In this document: in pieces, positions 17,138 through 26,348 of the stretch
How the letters are laid out: every line of letters starts with the position of its first letter
Numbering within the stretch: the stretch's first letter is position 1
Source of the DNA: JADKIH01 sp964595205
Lineage (GTDB): Bacteria; Bacteroidota; Bacteroidia; AKYH767-A; 2013-40CM-41-45
Assembly: GCA_964595205.1 (NCBI GenBank)
Contig: CAZQOQ010000036.1
Span: forward strand, 62,001 to 126,000
Direction: 5' to 3'
Length of the DNA: 64,000 bases
The notes under the pieces: model-generated
Seen by the model: the letters and a program-made list of their open reading frames with translations, nothing else
What the model was told of the DNA's origin: nothing
The model's database searches: none
Position numbers and translations under genes: made by a program

Positions 17138-18616
17138 ATGAAAAAGACAAAGAAAGAAACTTCACTTGATTTTAATTCAGGCTGGTCCTATGCCCCGGCA
17201 CCGGAGAGTACGGATCATGTAAAGTTAAAACCGCAATACGAACTTTTTATCAACGGAGAATTTACAGCGCCTTCTTCCGGAAAATATTTTGATACCATCA
17301 GCCCCTCCAGTGAAAAGAAACTCGCGTCGATAGCCGAAGCAAACGAAAAGGATGTCGATACAGCAGTAAAGGCAGCAAGAAATGCATACGATAAGTACTG
17401 GAAAAAGATGCCGGCAAAAGAGCGCGGCAAGTACATCTTCCGCATTGCACGCATCATCCAGGAACGTGCACGCGAACTTGCAGTCATTGAATCGATGGAT
17501 GGCGGCAAACCCATACGTGAGTCGCGCGACATCGATGTTCCTCTCGCCGCTGCACATTTTTTCTATTACGCCGGCTGGGCAGATAAAGTCGAATATGCCG
17601 TGCCCGGAATGAAAGCGACTGCTCTTGGCGTTGCAGGTCAGATCATACCATGGAATTTCCCTTTGCTCATGGCCGCATGGAAGATCGCCCCCGCTCTCGC
17701 TGCCGGAAATACCGTTGTTCTCAAGCCCGCGGAAACCACATCGCTCACTGCGTTGAAACTTGCGGAGATCATTGGCGAAGCCGGACTGCCGCCGGGTGTC
17801 GTGAACATCATCACAGGTGCGGGCGCCACAGGTGCGGCAATTGTCAACCACCCGGGCATCGATAAAATTGCTTTCACCGGATCAACAGAAGTTGGCAAGA
17901 TTATCCAGAAGGCAATTGCCGGGAGCAATAAAAAATACACACTCGAACTCGGCGGCAAGGCCGCAAACATCATCTTCGAAGATGCCGCCATCGACCAGGC
18001 CGTAGAGGGAATCATCAACGGAATATTTTTCAACCAGGGACACGTTTGCTGTGCAGGTTCGAGACTGTTCGTCCAGGAAAGTGTTGCGAAAAAGGTCATA
18101 CGTAAACTCAAAGACCGCATGGAGACTCTTATTGTTGGTGATCCGCTGGATAAGAACACCGACATCGGTGCCATCAATTCGAAGATGCAGCTCGACAAGA
18201 TCAGGCAATATATAAAGATCGGCATGAACGAAGGCGGGGAATGTTTCCAGACCTCATGCGCTTTGCCATCGAAAGGCTACTGGCACAGGCCGACACTTTT
18301 CACGAATGTATCGCAGTCCTCCAGGATCGTTCAGGAAGAAATCTTCGGACCTGTGTTAACGATACAGACATTCAGAACTGTAGAAGAAGTCGTGGAGAAG
18401 GCAAACAACATCCCATATGGATTGAGCGGCGGGGTTTGGACGGATAAAGGCTCAAAGATTTTCAAAGTAACGAATGCTTTACGTGCCGGCGTTGTGTGGG
18501 CGAATACTTATAACAAGTTCGATCCTACATCGCCGTTTGGCGGATATAAAGAAAGCGGAATGGGTCGTGAAGGCGGTTTGCACGGACTGATGCCGTATTT
18601 ACATATTGATAACTGA
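17138..18616 (+). CDS. NAD(P)-dependent aldehyde dehydrogenase
   Basis: A complete 492-residue aldehyde dehydrogenase starting at ATG 17138, seven bases after deoC; the longer frame from 17039 only overlaps deoC. Catalytic residues are present: the Glu of TLELGGK, the Cys of FFNQGHVCCAGS, and the cofactor-binding segments IIPWNFPLLMAAWK and KIAFTGSTEVGK. The C-terminal EEIFGPVL and PFGGYKESGMGREGG motifs are intact. Its position after deoC suggests it oxidises acetaldehyde or deoxyribose-derived aldehydes; the actual substrate is inferred only from context. A truncated paralogue follows after 11 bases. Confidence 0.93.
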   Translation: MKKTKKETSLDFNSGWSYAPAPESTDHVKLKPQYELFINGEFTAPSSGKYFDTISPSSEKKLASIAEANEKDVDTAVKAARNAYDKYWKKMPAKERGKYIFRIARIIQERARELAVIESMDGGKPIRESRDIDVPLAAAHFFYYAGWADKVEYAVPGMKATALGVAGQIIPWNFPLLMAAWKIAPALAAGNTVVLKPAETTSLTALKLAEIIGEAGLPPGVVNIITGAGATGAAIVNHPGIDKIAFTGSTEVGKIIQKAIAGSNKKYTLELGGKAANIIFEDAAIDQAVEGIINGIFFNQGHVCCAGSRLFVQESVAKKVIRKLKDRMETLIVGDPLDKNTDIGAINSKMQLDKIRQYIKIGMNEGGECFQTSCALPSKGYWHRPTLFTNVSQSSRIVQEEIFGPVLTIQTFRTVEEVVEKANNIPYGLSGGVWTDKGSKIFKVTNALRAGVVWANTYNKFDPTSPFGGYKESGMGREGGLHGLMPYLHIDN

Positions 18617-18627
18617 GGAAAATTTTA

Positions 18628-19557
18628 ATGACAATGGACTCACTGGAAAAAAATAAATCAGTCGTAGATGTACAATCGAATGGTTCGGTTTCGAAAAGCG
18701 AAAGGCTTGACGTGATGAAGACCTATAAGATTTATATCGACGGAAAATTTCCGCGTACGGAATCAGGAAGGTATTATCCGCTTCAGGACAGTTCCGGAAA
18801 AACGATAGCAAACATTTGCCGTTCTTCGAGAAAAGATTTTCGGGAAGCAGTTGTAGCTGCAAGGAAAGCACAGGCAGGCTGGGCAACTAAGAGTGCATAT
18901 AACCGGGGGCAAATCATCTACCGCATTGCCGAAATGCTGGAAGGGCGTCGTCAGCAATTCATCGGCGAATTGAAGGAGCAGGGCAGTACTGCAGCACATG
19001 CAGAGAAGGAAGTGAATCTCTCGATCGACAGGCTTGTATATTATGCGGGATGGTGCGACAAGTACCAGCAGGTGTTCAGTTCCGTGAACCCGGTGGAGTC
19101 TTCACACTTTAATTTTTCCGTACCGGAACCGATGGGAGTCGTTTCCATGCTTGCGCCGGAAACAAACGGATTACTCGGATTGATTTCCGTCATCATTCCC
19201 GCGATTGCAGGCGGCAATACAGTGGTTGTACTCGCATCTGCTTCCAGGCCGTTGAATGCGGTAACTTTCGGAGAAGTTCTCAATTCGTCAGATGTGCCCG
19301 GAGGAGTTGTAAATATCCTTACGGGTCAGCGTTCCGAATTACTTTCTCATTTTGCGTCACACATGGATGTGAATGCAATCGTATATTATGGCGACGACCA
19401 GGCTGAGATTCTGAAAGTAAAGCAATCTGCTTCCTTGAATGTGAAGAGAGTTGCGGTATATAAAGAGAGTGATCTTGCAGAGGATAAATCCCAGCATCCG
19501 TACAGGATTATGGATCTGCAGGAAATAAAAACCACCTGGCATCCGATCGGTCAATAG
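18628..19557 (+). CDS. Truncated, catalytically incomplete aldehyde dehydrogenase paralogue
   Basis: A 309-residue protein that aligns with the N-terminal and cofactor-binding part of its upstream neighbour (YKIYIDGKFPRTESGRYYPL, EPMGVVSMLAPETNGLLGL, VIIPAIAGGNTVVVLAS, GGVVNILTGQRSEL). Where the active enzyme has FTGS and TLELGGK, this one has YYGD and RVAVYKE, and it stops before the catalytic Cys domain. The frame is clean and ends in an ordered tail, so it looks like a maintained gene and not a fresh wreck. The pairing of an active with an inactive unit recalls the two-domain ALDH16 enzymes, here on separate genes. It may be a structural partner; that is inference. Confidence 0.75.
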   Translation: MTMDSLEKNKSVVDVQSNGSVSKSERLDVMKTYKIYIDGKFPRTESGRYYPLQDSSGKTIANICRSSRKDFREAVVAARKAQAGWATKSAYNRGQIIYRIAEMLEGRRQQFIGELKEQGSTAAHAEKEVNLSIDRLVYYAGWCDKYQQVFSSVNPVESSHFNFSVPEPMGVVSMLAPETNGLLGLISVIIPAIAGGNTVVVLASASRPLNAVTFGEVLNSSDVPGGVVNILTGQRSELLSHFASHMDVNAIVYYGDDQAEILKVKQSASLNVKRVAVYKESDLAEDKSQHPYRIMDLQEIKTTWHPIGQ

Positions 19558-19559
19558 AT

Positions 19560-20147
19560 ATGCTTTATCCCTTAGAAGAAACGGTCAGCCGCGATCAGCG
19601 CATTGCGGCGATGAATCAGCATCCATTTGTAATCTGGCTCACGGGGCTCAGCGGTTCAGGAAAGAGCACGCTGGCATCAGGATTGGAGAAGCGGCTCGTG
19701 GAAAGAGGCTTCAGGACGTATTTGCTCGACGGCGATAATATCAGAACGGGGCTAAACCGGGATCTTGGTTTTTCAGAAAAGGACAGAAAGGAAAATATCC
19801 GTCGAATCGGCGAAGTGTGTAAGCTGATGAATGATGCAGGGCTCATTGTTATTTCTTCTTTCATTTCTCCATTCCGGTCAGAGCGTGATTTTGTACGCTC
19901 GTTGTTACCCGCTTCCGATTTTGCCGAAGTATATGTAAACGCTTCTCTCGAAAGCTGTGAAGCACGTGATGTGAAAGGCCTCTATAAAAAGGCTCGTAAG
20001 GGGCTGATACCCGACTTTACCGGCATCAGTTCGCCCTATGAAATTCCTGCTAATCCCGAAATCGAACTCTTTACAGACAGGGAAACACCGGAGGAGTCGA
20101 TTGGGAGATTGATGGATTATTTGCTGCCGAAGATAAGAGTGAGTTAA
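19560..20147 (+). CDS. cysC: Adenylylsulfate (APS) kinase CysC
   Basis: Phosphorylates APS to PAPS, the universal sulfate donor. The 195-residue protein has the P-loop GLSGSGKSTLASGLEKRL near residue 32, DGDNIRTGLNRDLGFS for APS binding, ENIRRIGEVCKLM, and the lid segment ARKGLIPDFTGISSPYE. It starts two bases after the truncated aldehyde dehydrogenase but belongs functionally with cysD, cysN and cysQ downstream. No PAPS reductase (cysH) or sulfite reductase gene is in the window, and a sulfotransferase lies in the same cluster, so PAPS here is probably used for sulfation and not assimilation. Confidence 0.95.
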   Translation: MLYPLEETVSRDQRIAAMNQHPFVIWLTGLSGSGKSTLASGLEKRLVERGFRTYLLDGDNIRTGLNRDLGFSEKDRKENIRRIGEVCKLMNDAGLIVISSFISPFRSERDFVRSLLPASDFAEVYVNASLESCEARDVKGLYKKARKGLIPDFTGISSPYEIPANPEIELFTDRETPEESIGRLMDYLLPKIRVS

Positions 20148-20469
20148 TTTTTCGGATAATTATTTTTCTATTAAAAGATAATATTATCCTGATGGCCGGT
20201 CCGCCCGGGAAATAAATATAGTCGCCGTTTGTGCGGGAATTATTGCTAAGCAGTAATTGTTTCTAGCTCAAAAAAATAAAAATGAGAAATCGAATGAATA
20301 TTATTTATTTTTAATTTCAATACTTTCAAATTACTCCAAAACTGTGTTTTCTATACCTTTATATGCATTCATCATTAATACCAATTTTATTACCTTCAAT
20401 ATAACTAAAACCCCCAAACCTTCGTTACAGGACTACCTTTAGCGCTCATCTAACGCTACATCATTTACC
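20148..20469. other. AT-rich 322-bp gap between cysC and cysD
   Basis: No convincing gene. A hairpin AATTATTGC-TAA-GCAGTAATT lies near 20239-20259, with one G-T pair and no strong T-run, and a second weak pairing (TCCGC with GCGGGA) just upstream. The 61-codon open frame at 20257-20442 has AT-driven composition and no recognisable content. A clear promoter for cysD was not found. Confidence 0.5.
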
Positions 20470-21375
20470 ATGTTTAGTTACAACCTGGATCATTTACGTG
20501 AACTGGAATCGGAAAGCATCTTCGTAATACGCGAAGTCGCTGCACAGTTTCAGAAACCCGTTTTGCTTTTCAGCGGAGGGAAGGATTCCATCGTTGCTTC
20601 ATACCTGGCAAAGAAAGCCTTCTATCCGGCAAAGATTCCATTTCCTTTAATGCATATCGATACCGGGCATAATTTTCCGGAGACGCTTTCATTTCGGGAT
20701 AAATGGGCAAACGATCTTGGGATAAAATTAATTGTCCGGTCTGTACAGAATTCGATTGATACCGGAAGAGTTAAAGAGGAAAAGGGTGCCCATGCAAGCA
20801 GGAATGCTTTGCAGACGATTACCTTGTTGGATGCGATAAAGGAATTTCAGTTTGATGCAGCCATCGGCGGAGCCAGGAGAGACGAAGAGAAATCGCGTGC
20901 GAAGGAACGCTTCTTTTCACATCGCGACGAATTCGGACAGTGGGATCCGCGAAACCAACGCCCGGAATTATGGAATTTGTTTAACGGACGCAAAAATATC
21001 GGCGAACATTTCAGGATATTCCCGTTAAGTAACTGGACGGAAATCGACATCTGGAATTATATCTACAGGGAACAAATTGAAATTCCGGATTTATATTTTT
21101 CCCATTACCGAAAAGTATTTACTCGCAACGGCGTCATCTATGCCTTTGCAGATTTCATGAATTTGTCGGATGGTGAGATCACGGAAAACATGGAAGTACG
21201 CTTCCGAACCATCGGCGACATGACCTGCACGGGTGCAACGGTAAGTCGTGCGTCTACAATAGAAGACATCATCCGCGAAATATATTCTTCAAAAGTGACT
21301 GAAAGAGGTTCCCGCATCGACGACCGCAGAACAGAAACCTCAATGGAAGATAGGAAGAGGGAGGGGTATTTTTAG
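20470..21375 (+). CDS. cysD: Sulfate adenylyltransferase small subunit CysD
   Basis: With CysN it forms ATP sulfurylase, which makes APS from sulfate and ATP, driven by GTP hydrolysis. The 301-residue protein carries the PP-loop LLFSGGKDSIVASYLAKKAF near residue 37, the conserved LMHIDTGHNFPET, IGGARRDEEKSRAKERFFS, and the C-terminal GDMTCTGATVSRA. It is complete. A 256-bp repeat array separates it from cysN, whereas these two genes are usually adjacent or overlapping in other bacteria. Confidence 0.96.
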   Translation: MFSYNLDHLRELESESIFVIREVAAQFQKPVLLFSGGKDSIVASYLAKKAFYPAKIPFPLMHIDTGHNFPETLSFRDKWANDLGIKLIVRSVQNSIDTGRVKEEKGAHASRNALQTITLLDAIKEFQFDAAIGGARRDEEKSRAKERFFSHRDEFGQWDPRNQRPELWNLFNGRKNIGEHFRIFPLSNWTEIDIWNYIYREQIEIPDLYFSHYRKVFTRNGVIYAFADFMNLSDGEITENMEVRFRTIGDMTCTGATVSRASTIEDIIREIYSSKVTERGSRIDDRRTETSMEDRKREGYF

Positions 21376-21627
21376 GGAGGGAGGTTGGGAGGTTGGGAAG
21401 TTGGGAAGTTGGGAGGTTGGGAGGTTGGGAGGTTGGGAGGTTGGTAAGTGGGGAAGAGGGGAAGAGGGAGTGATTTAATTAGAAAAAGAAGACAAAAAAA
21501 ATAAAGAAAAATATACTTACAAGAATTTAAAGCCCGTTACCCACCAACCCACCAACCTTCCAACCTTCCAACCTTCCAACCTCCCAACTTCCCAACCTCC
21601 CAACCTTCCAACCTCCCAACCTCCCCA
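21375..21627. repeat. Inverted pair of tandem 8-bp arrays, units GGTTGGGA and CCAACCTT
   Basis: The left arm (21375-21445) repeats GGTTGGGA/AGTTGGGA. A roughly 90-base AT-rich spacer follows. The right arm (about 21540-21627) repeats CCAACCTT/CCAACCTC, the complement of the left. The structure lies inside the cysD-cysN pair and ends five bases before the cysN ATG. Frames open through it encode only GWEVGRLG-type repeats. Confidence 0.93.
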
Positions 21628-21631
21628 AAAA

Positions 21632-22891
21632 ATGCCCCTCCGAACAGACATAGAACTATTGCGATTCACAACTTGCGGCAGTGTAGACGATGGTAAGAGT
21701 ACCCTCATCGGAAGGTTGCTGATGGATACAAAAAATATCCTCGAAGACCAGATGCAGGCTATCGCTTCTACGAGTCTGAAGAAGGGTTTCGAAGGTCTCG
21801 ATCTTTCGTTGTTAACCGACGGATTAAAAGCAGAGCGTGAGCAGGGGATAACGATCGATGTCGCTTACAGGTATTTTACAACATTGAAGAGAAAGTTCAT
21901 CATTGCCGATACTCCCGGACATATTCAGTATACCCGCAACATGGTTACCGGCGCTTCGACGGCTAATCTTGCATTGGTTCTCGTTGATGCCCGCAAGGGT
22001 ATGGTCGAGCAAACGAGAAGACATGCATTTATTGCAAGTTTGTTGCGCATACCTCACATGGTGGTTTGCATTAACAAGATGGATCTTGTCGGTTACGACC
22101 AGGATACGTATGAAAAAATTGTAGAAGAATTCCGCATGTTTTCATCCAGGCTCGACATCCAGGATATTCAGTTTATTCCTATCAGCGCAAAGCATGGTGA
22201 TAATGTGGTGAGCCGTTCTGAAAACATGCCGTGGTATGAAGGCGCAACACTCATGTTTCACCTCGAAAACGTTCACATCAGTTCGGACCTGAACCATATC
22301 GATTGCCGGTTTCCTGTCCAGTATGTGATCCGCCCGCAGATGGAAGCCTTTCACGATTACAGGGGGTATGCAGGTCGAATCTCAGGCGGTGTGTTTCGCA
22401 AGGGCGATGCGGTGGTTGTATTTCCTTCCGGCTTCAAGACCAGGATCAGGTCGATCGACTATTGCGGCAAGAGCATCGATGAAGCCTTTGCGCCCATGTC
22501 AGTAAGCATTAACCTTGAAGATCACGTAGACATTTCCCGTGGCGATATGATCGTGAGGGAAAATAACATTCCACGATCAGGCCAGGACTTCGAAGTCATG
22601 CTTTGCTGGCTCAATGAAAAGGAGCTTAATCCGAAGGCGAGTTACATTCTAAGACATACTACCAGTGAGATGCGTGCCTTCGTGAAGGACATCCGCTATA
22701 AAATCGACATCCTCAATCTCCGCAGGATGCTGAATGAGCCGACGTTGATGATGAACGACATCGGCCGCGTACAATTGCGGACCACACAACCTCTCATCTA
22801 CGACAGCTATCGCCGCAACCGTTCCACAGGCAGCTTAACGCTTATCGACGAAAGCACAAATGAGACCGTCGGCGCAGGCATGATAATTTAA
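21632..22891 (+). CDS. cysN: Sulfate adenylyltransferase large (GTPase) subunit CysN
   Basis: GTP-binding subunit of ATP sulfurylase. The 419-residue length is the stand-alone form, without a fused APS kinase, consistent with a separate cysC. Elongation-factor-type motifs are GSVDDGKSTLIGRLL, ADTPGHIQYTRNM (Ile where Glu is usual), and CINKMDLVGY; the C-terminal half holds the two beta-barrel domains. The start ATG follows directly on a CCAACCTC repeat array. It overlaps cysQ by one base (TAATG), so cysNQ are translationally linked. Confidence 0.96.
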   Translation: MPLRTDIELLRFTTCGSVDDGKSTLIGRLLMDTKNILEDQMQAIASTSLKKGFEGLDLSLLTDGLKAEREQGITIDVAYRYFTTLKRKFIIADTPGHIQYTRNMVTGASTANLALVLVDARKGMVEQTRRHAFIASLLRIPHMVVCINKMDLVGYDQDTYEKIVEEFRMFSSRLDIQDIQFIPISAKHGDNVVSRSENMPWYEGATLMFHLENVHISSDLNHIDCRFPVQYVIRPQMEAFHDYRGYAGRISGGVFRKGDAVVVFPSGFKTRIRSIDYCGKSIDEAFAPMSVSINLEDHVDISRGDMIVRENNIPRSGQDFEVMLCWLNEKELNPKASYILRHTTSEMRAFVKDIRYKIDILNLRRMLNEPTLMMNDIGRVQLRTTQPLIYDSYRRNRSTGSLTLIDESTNETVGAGMII

Positions 22892-23691
22892 TGGCTTTGG
22901 ATAATAAAAGACTCAACGAACTTACCCGCCTCGCACTTGTCGCTGCAATCAAAGCGGGGGAGAAGATCCTCGAAATTTACGAGCGGACTTATTCCGTAGA
23001 TTATAAAACTGACGGCTCGCCTTTGACTGAAGCCGACAAGGCTTCTCATGAAGTCATCATACACGAGCTGAAAAACACCGGGCTTCCCGTGCTTAGCGAA
23101 GAGGGGAAAGAAATTCCATTCGACGAGCGGAAGGGATGGGAATATTACTGGCTGGTGGATCCGCTCGATGGAACGAAGGAATTCATTAAGCGCAATGGCG
23201 AATTCACCGTCAACATTGCGTTGATGGAAAATGATCATCCGCGTTCAGGCGTCATTTTTCAGCCCGTAAAAGGACTTGCTTATGCAGGCATTGTCGGGGA
23301 GGGACTTTATAAATTTTCTGTCGATGACGATCTCGTTTTTGATGAAAAGAAAAAAATAAAGGTGGAAACTAAATCCGGACAGGATACGATAAGGGTCATC
23401 GCAAGCAGGTCGCATAAATCGGCCGAGACGGAAAATTTTATCACCGATCTGAAAAAATCTAAGAACAACAATATCGAACTATTGAATGCAGGAAGTTCGC
23501 TGAAGTTCTGCCTGCTTGCAGAAGGTTCAGCCGACGTTTACCCGCGTTTTGCTCCGACCATGGAGTGGGATACTGCCGCAGGTCATGCACTTCTCAAAGC
23601 TGTGGGAAAGAATATTTATCTTCATCCCGCAGGAACGGAGATGAATTATAACAACCCTGTGCTGATTAATGATTGGTTCATTGCCAGGTAA
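22891..23691 (+). CDS. cysQ: 3'(2'),5'-bisphosphate nucleotidase CysQ
   Basis: Hydrolyses 3'-phosphoadenosine 5'-phosphate (PAP), the inhibitory product left by sulfotransferases and PAPS reductase, to AMP. The 266-residue protein belongs to the inositol monophosphatase superfamily: metal-binding WLVDPLDGTKEFIKRNGEF near residue 88 and the C-terminal motif PTMEWDTAAGHALL. It shares one base with cysN and overlaps the flippase gene by 23 bases. Its position between PAPS synthesis and a sulfotransferase cluster fits recycling of PAP from sulfation. Confidence 0.95.
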   Translation: MALDNKRLNELTRLALVAAIKAGEKILEIYERTYSVDYKTDGSPLTEADKASHEVIIHELKNTGLPVLSEEGKEIPFDERKGWEYYWLVDPLDGTKEFIKRNGEFTVNIALMENDHPRSGVIFQPVKGLAYAGIVGEGLYKFSVDDDLVFDEKKKIKVETKSGQDTIRVIASRSHKSAETENFITDLKKSKNNNIELLNAGSSLKFCLLAEGSADVYPRFAPTMEWDTAAGHALLKAVGKNIYLHPAGTEMNYNNPVLINDWFIAR

Positions 23692-25021
23692 CCTTCGTGA
23701 GTCGCTGAGAAAATTCAGGACTGACAGGGAATATGGCGAGCTCATACGGACAAGTTTTTTCGCCCTTCTGGTAAGGATGACAGGCATTGTCACCGGTTTT
23801 TTAGTCACCCTGCTTACAACAAGATATTTCGGAGCCGAGGCCCTTGGAATCGTTAGTATCTGCCTGGCCATTCTGAGTTTCTCTTCCGTTTTCGGTAAAC
23901 TGGGGTTAGACGTAGCCCTCATTAAATTCGTCGCCGCTTTTTCGCAGAAGAATGATTTCTCAGGCATTAAAGGAGTTTATTTCGAAGCGATAAAGATTAT
24001 TTTCCCTGTAACCATTTTGATTTCGGCAACACTCTATTTCCTGGCACCGTGGATGTCCGATGTTCTTTTTCACAAACCGTATCTCAGGGAGTTGTTTTAT
24101 CTGAATGCCTGGTTTGCATTGCCATTGGTTTTACTGCTTGTGAATTCCGAATGCATGCGGGCAATAAAAAAAATCAGGACATATACTTTCTTTCAGACAG
24201 TATCTGTTTCAATGATCGCCGCTGTTCTCCTTACAGTTGCATCGTTTTTCATTCGTGATAAGATGGTGCCCGTCTGGATACAGTTTATAAGTATTACCGC
24301 TTCAGGAATTTTTAGCACGATACTATGGTTGAAGTTCAGCCGTTTTTTTTCCGAAAAAGCATCGAAAGAAATTACTGCCGGCACCTTGATGTCAACATCA
24401 TCGTCGATGTTTACGACTACACTGATGCAACTCACCATGTCATGGGCGGGAACGCTGATACTCGCAGCATACGTGAACGAAACCGAGATCGGTATCTATA
24501 ATGCCCTGGTGCGGATTTCCGTCGCCACGAACATAACCATTCTTGCGGTAAACAGCCTGGCGATGCCCCGGTTTGCTCAGTCGTTCGCTGCAAAATCGTT
24601 CGACCAGATGAGGAAGATGGCGGAAGAATCCTCGCGACTTATATTTCTGACTTCCCTGCCCATATTTTTTCTGCTTGCATTTTTCCCTGAATGGATACTT
24701 TCAATTTTCGGAAAAGAATTTCCTGGAAATGAAAAAGCACTTTACATTTTATTGGCAGGTCAATTCATCGTATGCATTTCCGGTTTGCCGTCACAAATCC
24801 TGAATATGTCCGGAAAGCAGAACATCCTGAGAAACATTGCTGTCTTTTCCGCTGTAATAAATGTACTGTCATGTTTTTTATTGATTCCCGCCTGGGGCAT
24901 CATCGGTGCTTGTTATGCCCAGCTAATCGGGATTTTTTCCTGGAACCTGCTTAGCAACATCAGTGTGAAGCGGAATTTTGGCTTTTATGTGTTTTTTAAA
25001 ATCAAATGGAAGAAGGAATAA
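23669..25021 (+). CDS. Polysaccharide flippase (Wzx/MATE-like)
   Basis: A 450-residue integral membrane protein with about 12-14 hydrophobic helices, beginning SFFALLVRMTGIVTGFLVTL-LTTRYFGAEALGIVSI, the classic start of oligosaccharide-repeat flippases. A terminal AWGIIGACYAQLIG segment is also typical. It probably moves lipid-linked repeat units across the inner membrane. It starts inside the end of cysQ (23-base overlap), tying the polysaccharide genes to sulfate activation in one transcript. A second flippase gene lies at 34.2 kb. Confidence 0.87.
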   Translation: MIGSLPGNLRESLRKFRTDREYGELIRTSFFALLVRMTGIVTGFLVTLLTTRYFGAEALGIVSICLAILSFSSVFGKLGLDVALIKFVAAFSQKNDFSGIKGVYFEAIKIIFPVTILISATLYFLAPWMSDVLFHKPYLRELFYLNAWFALPLVLLLVNSECMRAIKKIRTYTFFQTVSVSMIAAVLLTVASFFIRDKMVPVWIQFISITASGIFSTILWLKFSRFFSEKASKEITAGTLMSTSSSMFTTTLMQLTMSWAGTLILAAYVNETEIGIYNALVRISVATNITILAVNSLAMPRFAQSFAAKSFDQMRKMAEESSRLIFLTSLPIFFLLAFFPEWILSIFGKEFPGNEKALYILLAGQFIVCISGLPSQILNMSGKQNILRNIAVFSAVINVLSCFLLIPAWGIIGACYAQLIGIFSWNLLSNISVKRNFGFYVFFKIKWKKE

Positions 25022-25046
25022 AGACTCCTTTTTTTAATTTAGTGCA

Positions 25047-26348
25047 GTGGAAAAGACACATAATTTTTCAGATAACCAAAGGCTTCCGCCTTTCATTGCC
25101 TATCTTTTTCTGTTTCTGATTTACGTTTCGACATTCCGGATTTTTGCAACACTTCCGCTCGAGGGTCTTCACCAGTCTGTTTCAACCGCAGGCATCATTA
25201 TTTTTTCGGTCTATTATCTGCTGAATGTTTCCGTTAATCTCAGAAACTACCGCATCACCAAAATCGATTTGTTGTTATGGTTATTTATTCTGGTAAACCT
25301 GATTGCAGCGTATACGGGGAATAAGGTATTTGGACAGCCATTTTTATACGGACTCTTAGCACAGCGATCGGTCCTGTTATCGCTCTCCGGCATACTCCTC
25401 TTATCATTCTTAAATAAAGGCCTCGTCACGATCCGACAGGTTGAGCGATCATTCTTTTTTATTTCATTGCTGCTTCTTCTTGCCTGTTATTTTTTCACTT
25501 TGTTTGTTGATCCGTCGGTATTCAGCAGCGATGAATTCGTGACCTATAGTCCCATTCGGGGATACCGTTACAGGTTTCAGTTTGCACTGGTTGTTATGCT
25601 GTTATTCTATTCGCTGTTTAAAGTCACACAGGAACGAAAGAAACGCTATTCAATAGTGGTACTGCTCATTCTCATTTACATGATCTTTTTTCTTCAGTCG
25701 CGCACCAGCCTGGTGGTTTTATTTATTACCCTGTCAGTATATTTTTATCGTAATTATTCTCTGAAAAGGAAAGTCAGGATCATCGTTTTATATGGAGGAT
25801 TGCTTCTCGTTTCGGCAGCCGCTTTTATCAGCTTCGGATATACAACCATGATCGACCGTTACCGTCTGTTGTATAATAATGTACTCGACGCATTCACGAA
25901 TGAAGCGCCTGTTGAAGCTTCTTCAGCCATCAGGTTCATGGAATATAACACTGCACTGGAATACATCGCAAGGAATCCGGTATTAGGCAATGGTTTTATC
26001 AGCAGCCAGTGGAAAGGAGGATATCAGAACATCTTTGGGTATTTCTACCCCGTCGATATTGGCATCATGGGTAATATTTTCGTTTATGGTCTGATCGGCA
26101 CTTTTATAATTTATCTGCCCTATTATTTTTCCATGAAGATGTCGGGGAGGATCAGTACTCATAACGTTTTTTGCAGGTCATGCGAATACATGCTGCTGTT
26201 TTTTTTCTTCAGCATGTTTTTTTCTGCCGTGAATATCAGGGATTCCGCAAGTGTTTTCTTCCTCGTGTGCCTGATTTATTACTTCCGTTTTTATGCTCCC
26301 GGAGAAATTAACCGAACTATGATTAAAACGAAAAACATCCTTGCATGA
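25047..26348 (+). CDS. O-antigen ligase / polymerase-like membrane protein
   Basis: A 433-residue membrane protein with at least ten hydrophobic helices and a longer periplasmic loop around YNTALEYIARNPVLGNGF, the position of the Wzy_C/O-antigen ligase signature. It could polymerise repeat units (Wzy) or ligate polymer to an acceptor; sequence alone does not decide. The start is GTG at 25047, 25 bases after the flippase. The end overlaps the sulfotransferase start by four bases (ATGA). Confidence 0.75.
   Translation: MEKTHNFSDNQRLPPFIAYLFLFLIYVSTFRIFATLPLEGLHQSVSTAGIIIFSVYYLLNVSVNLRNYRITKIDLLLWLFILVNLIAAYTGNKVFGQPFLYGLLAQRSVLLSLSGILLLSFLNKGLVTIRQVERSFFFISLLLLLACYFFTLFVDPSVFSSDEFVTYSPIRGYRYRFQFALVVMLLFYSLFKVTQERKKRYSIVVLLILIYMIFFLQSRTSLVVLFITLSVYFYRNYSLKRKVRIIVLYGGLLLVSAAAFISFGYTTMIDRYRLLYNNVLDAFTNEAPVEASSAIRFMEYNTALEYIARNPVLGNGFISSQWKGGYQNIFGYFYPVDIGIMGNIFVYGLIGTFIIYLPYYFSMKMSGRISTHNVFCRSCEYMLLFFFFSMFFSAVNIRDSASVFFLVCLIYYFRFYAPGEINRTMIKTKNILA

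Noticed and set aside
18628..19557. Short aldehyde dehydrogenase as a frameshifted pseudogene
   Set aside because: The frame is clean, the end is followed after two bases by cysC, and no remaining Cys-domain sequence is visible downstream, so a maintained short gene is more likely.
20257..20442. 61-codon open frame between cysC and cysD
   Set aside because: AT-driven composition, no recognisable motif and no promoter; probably chance.
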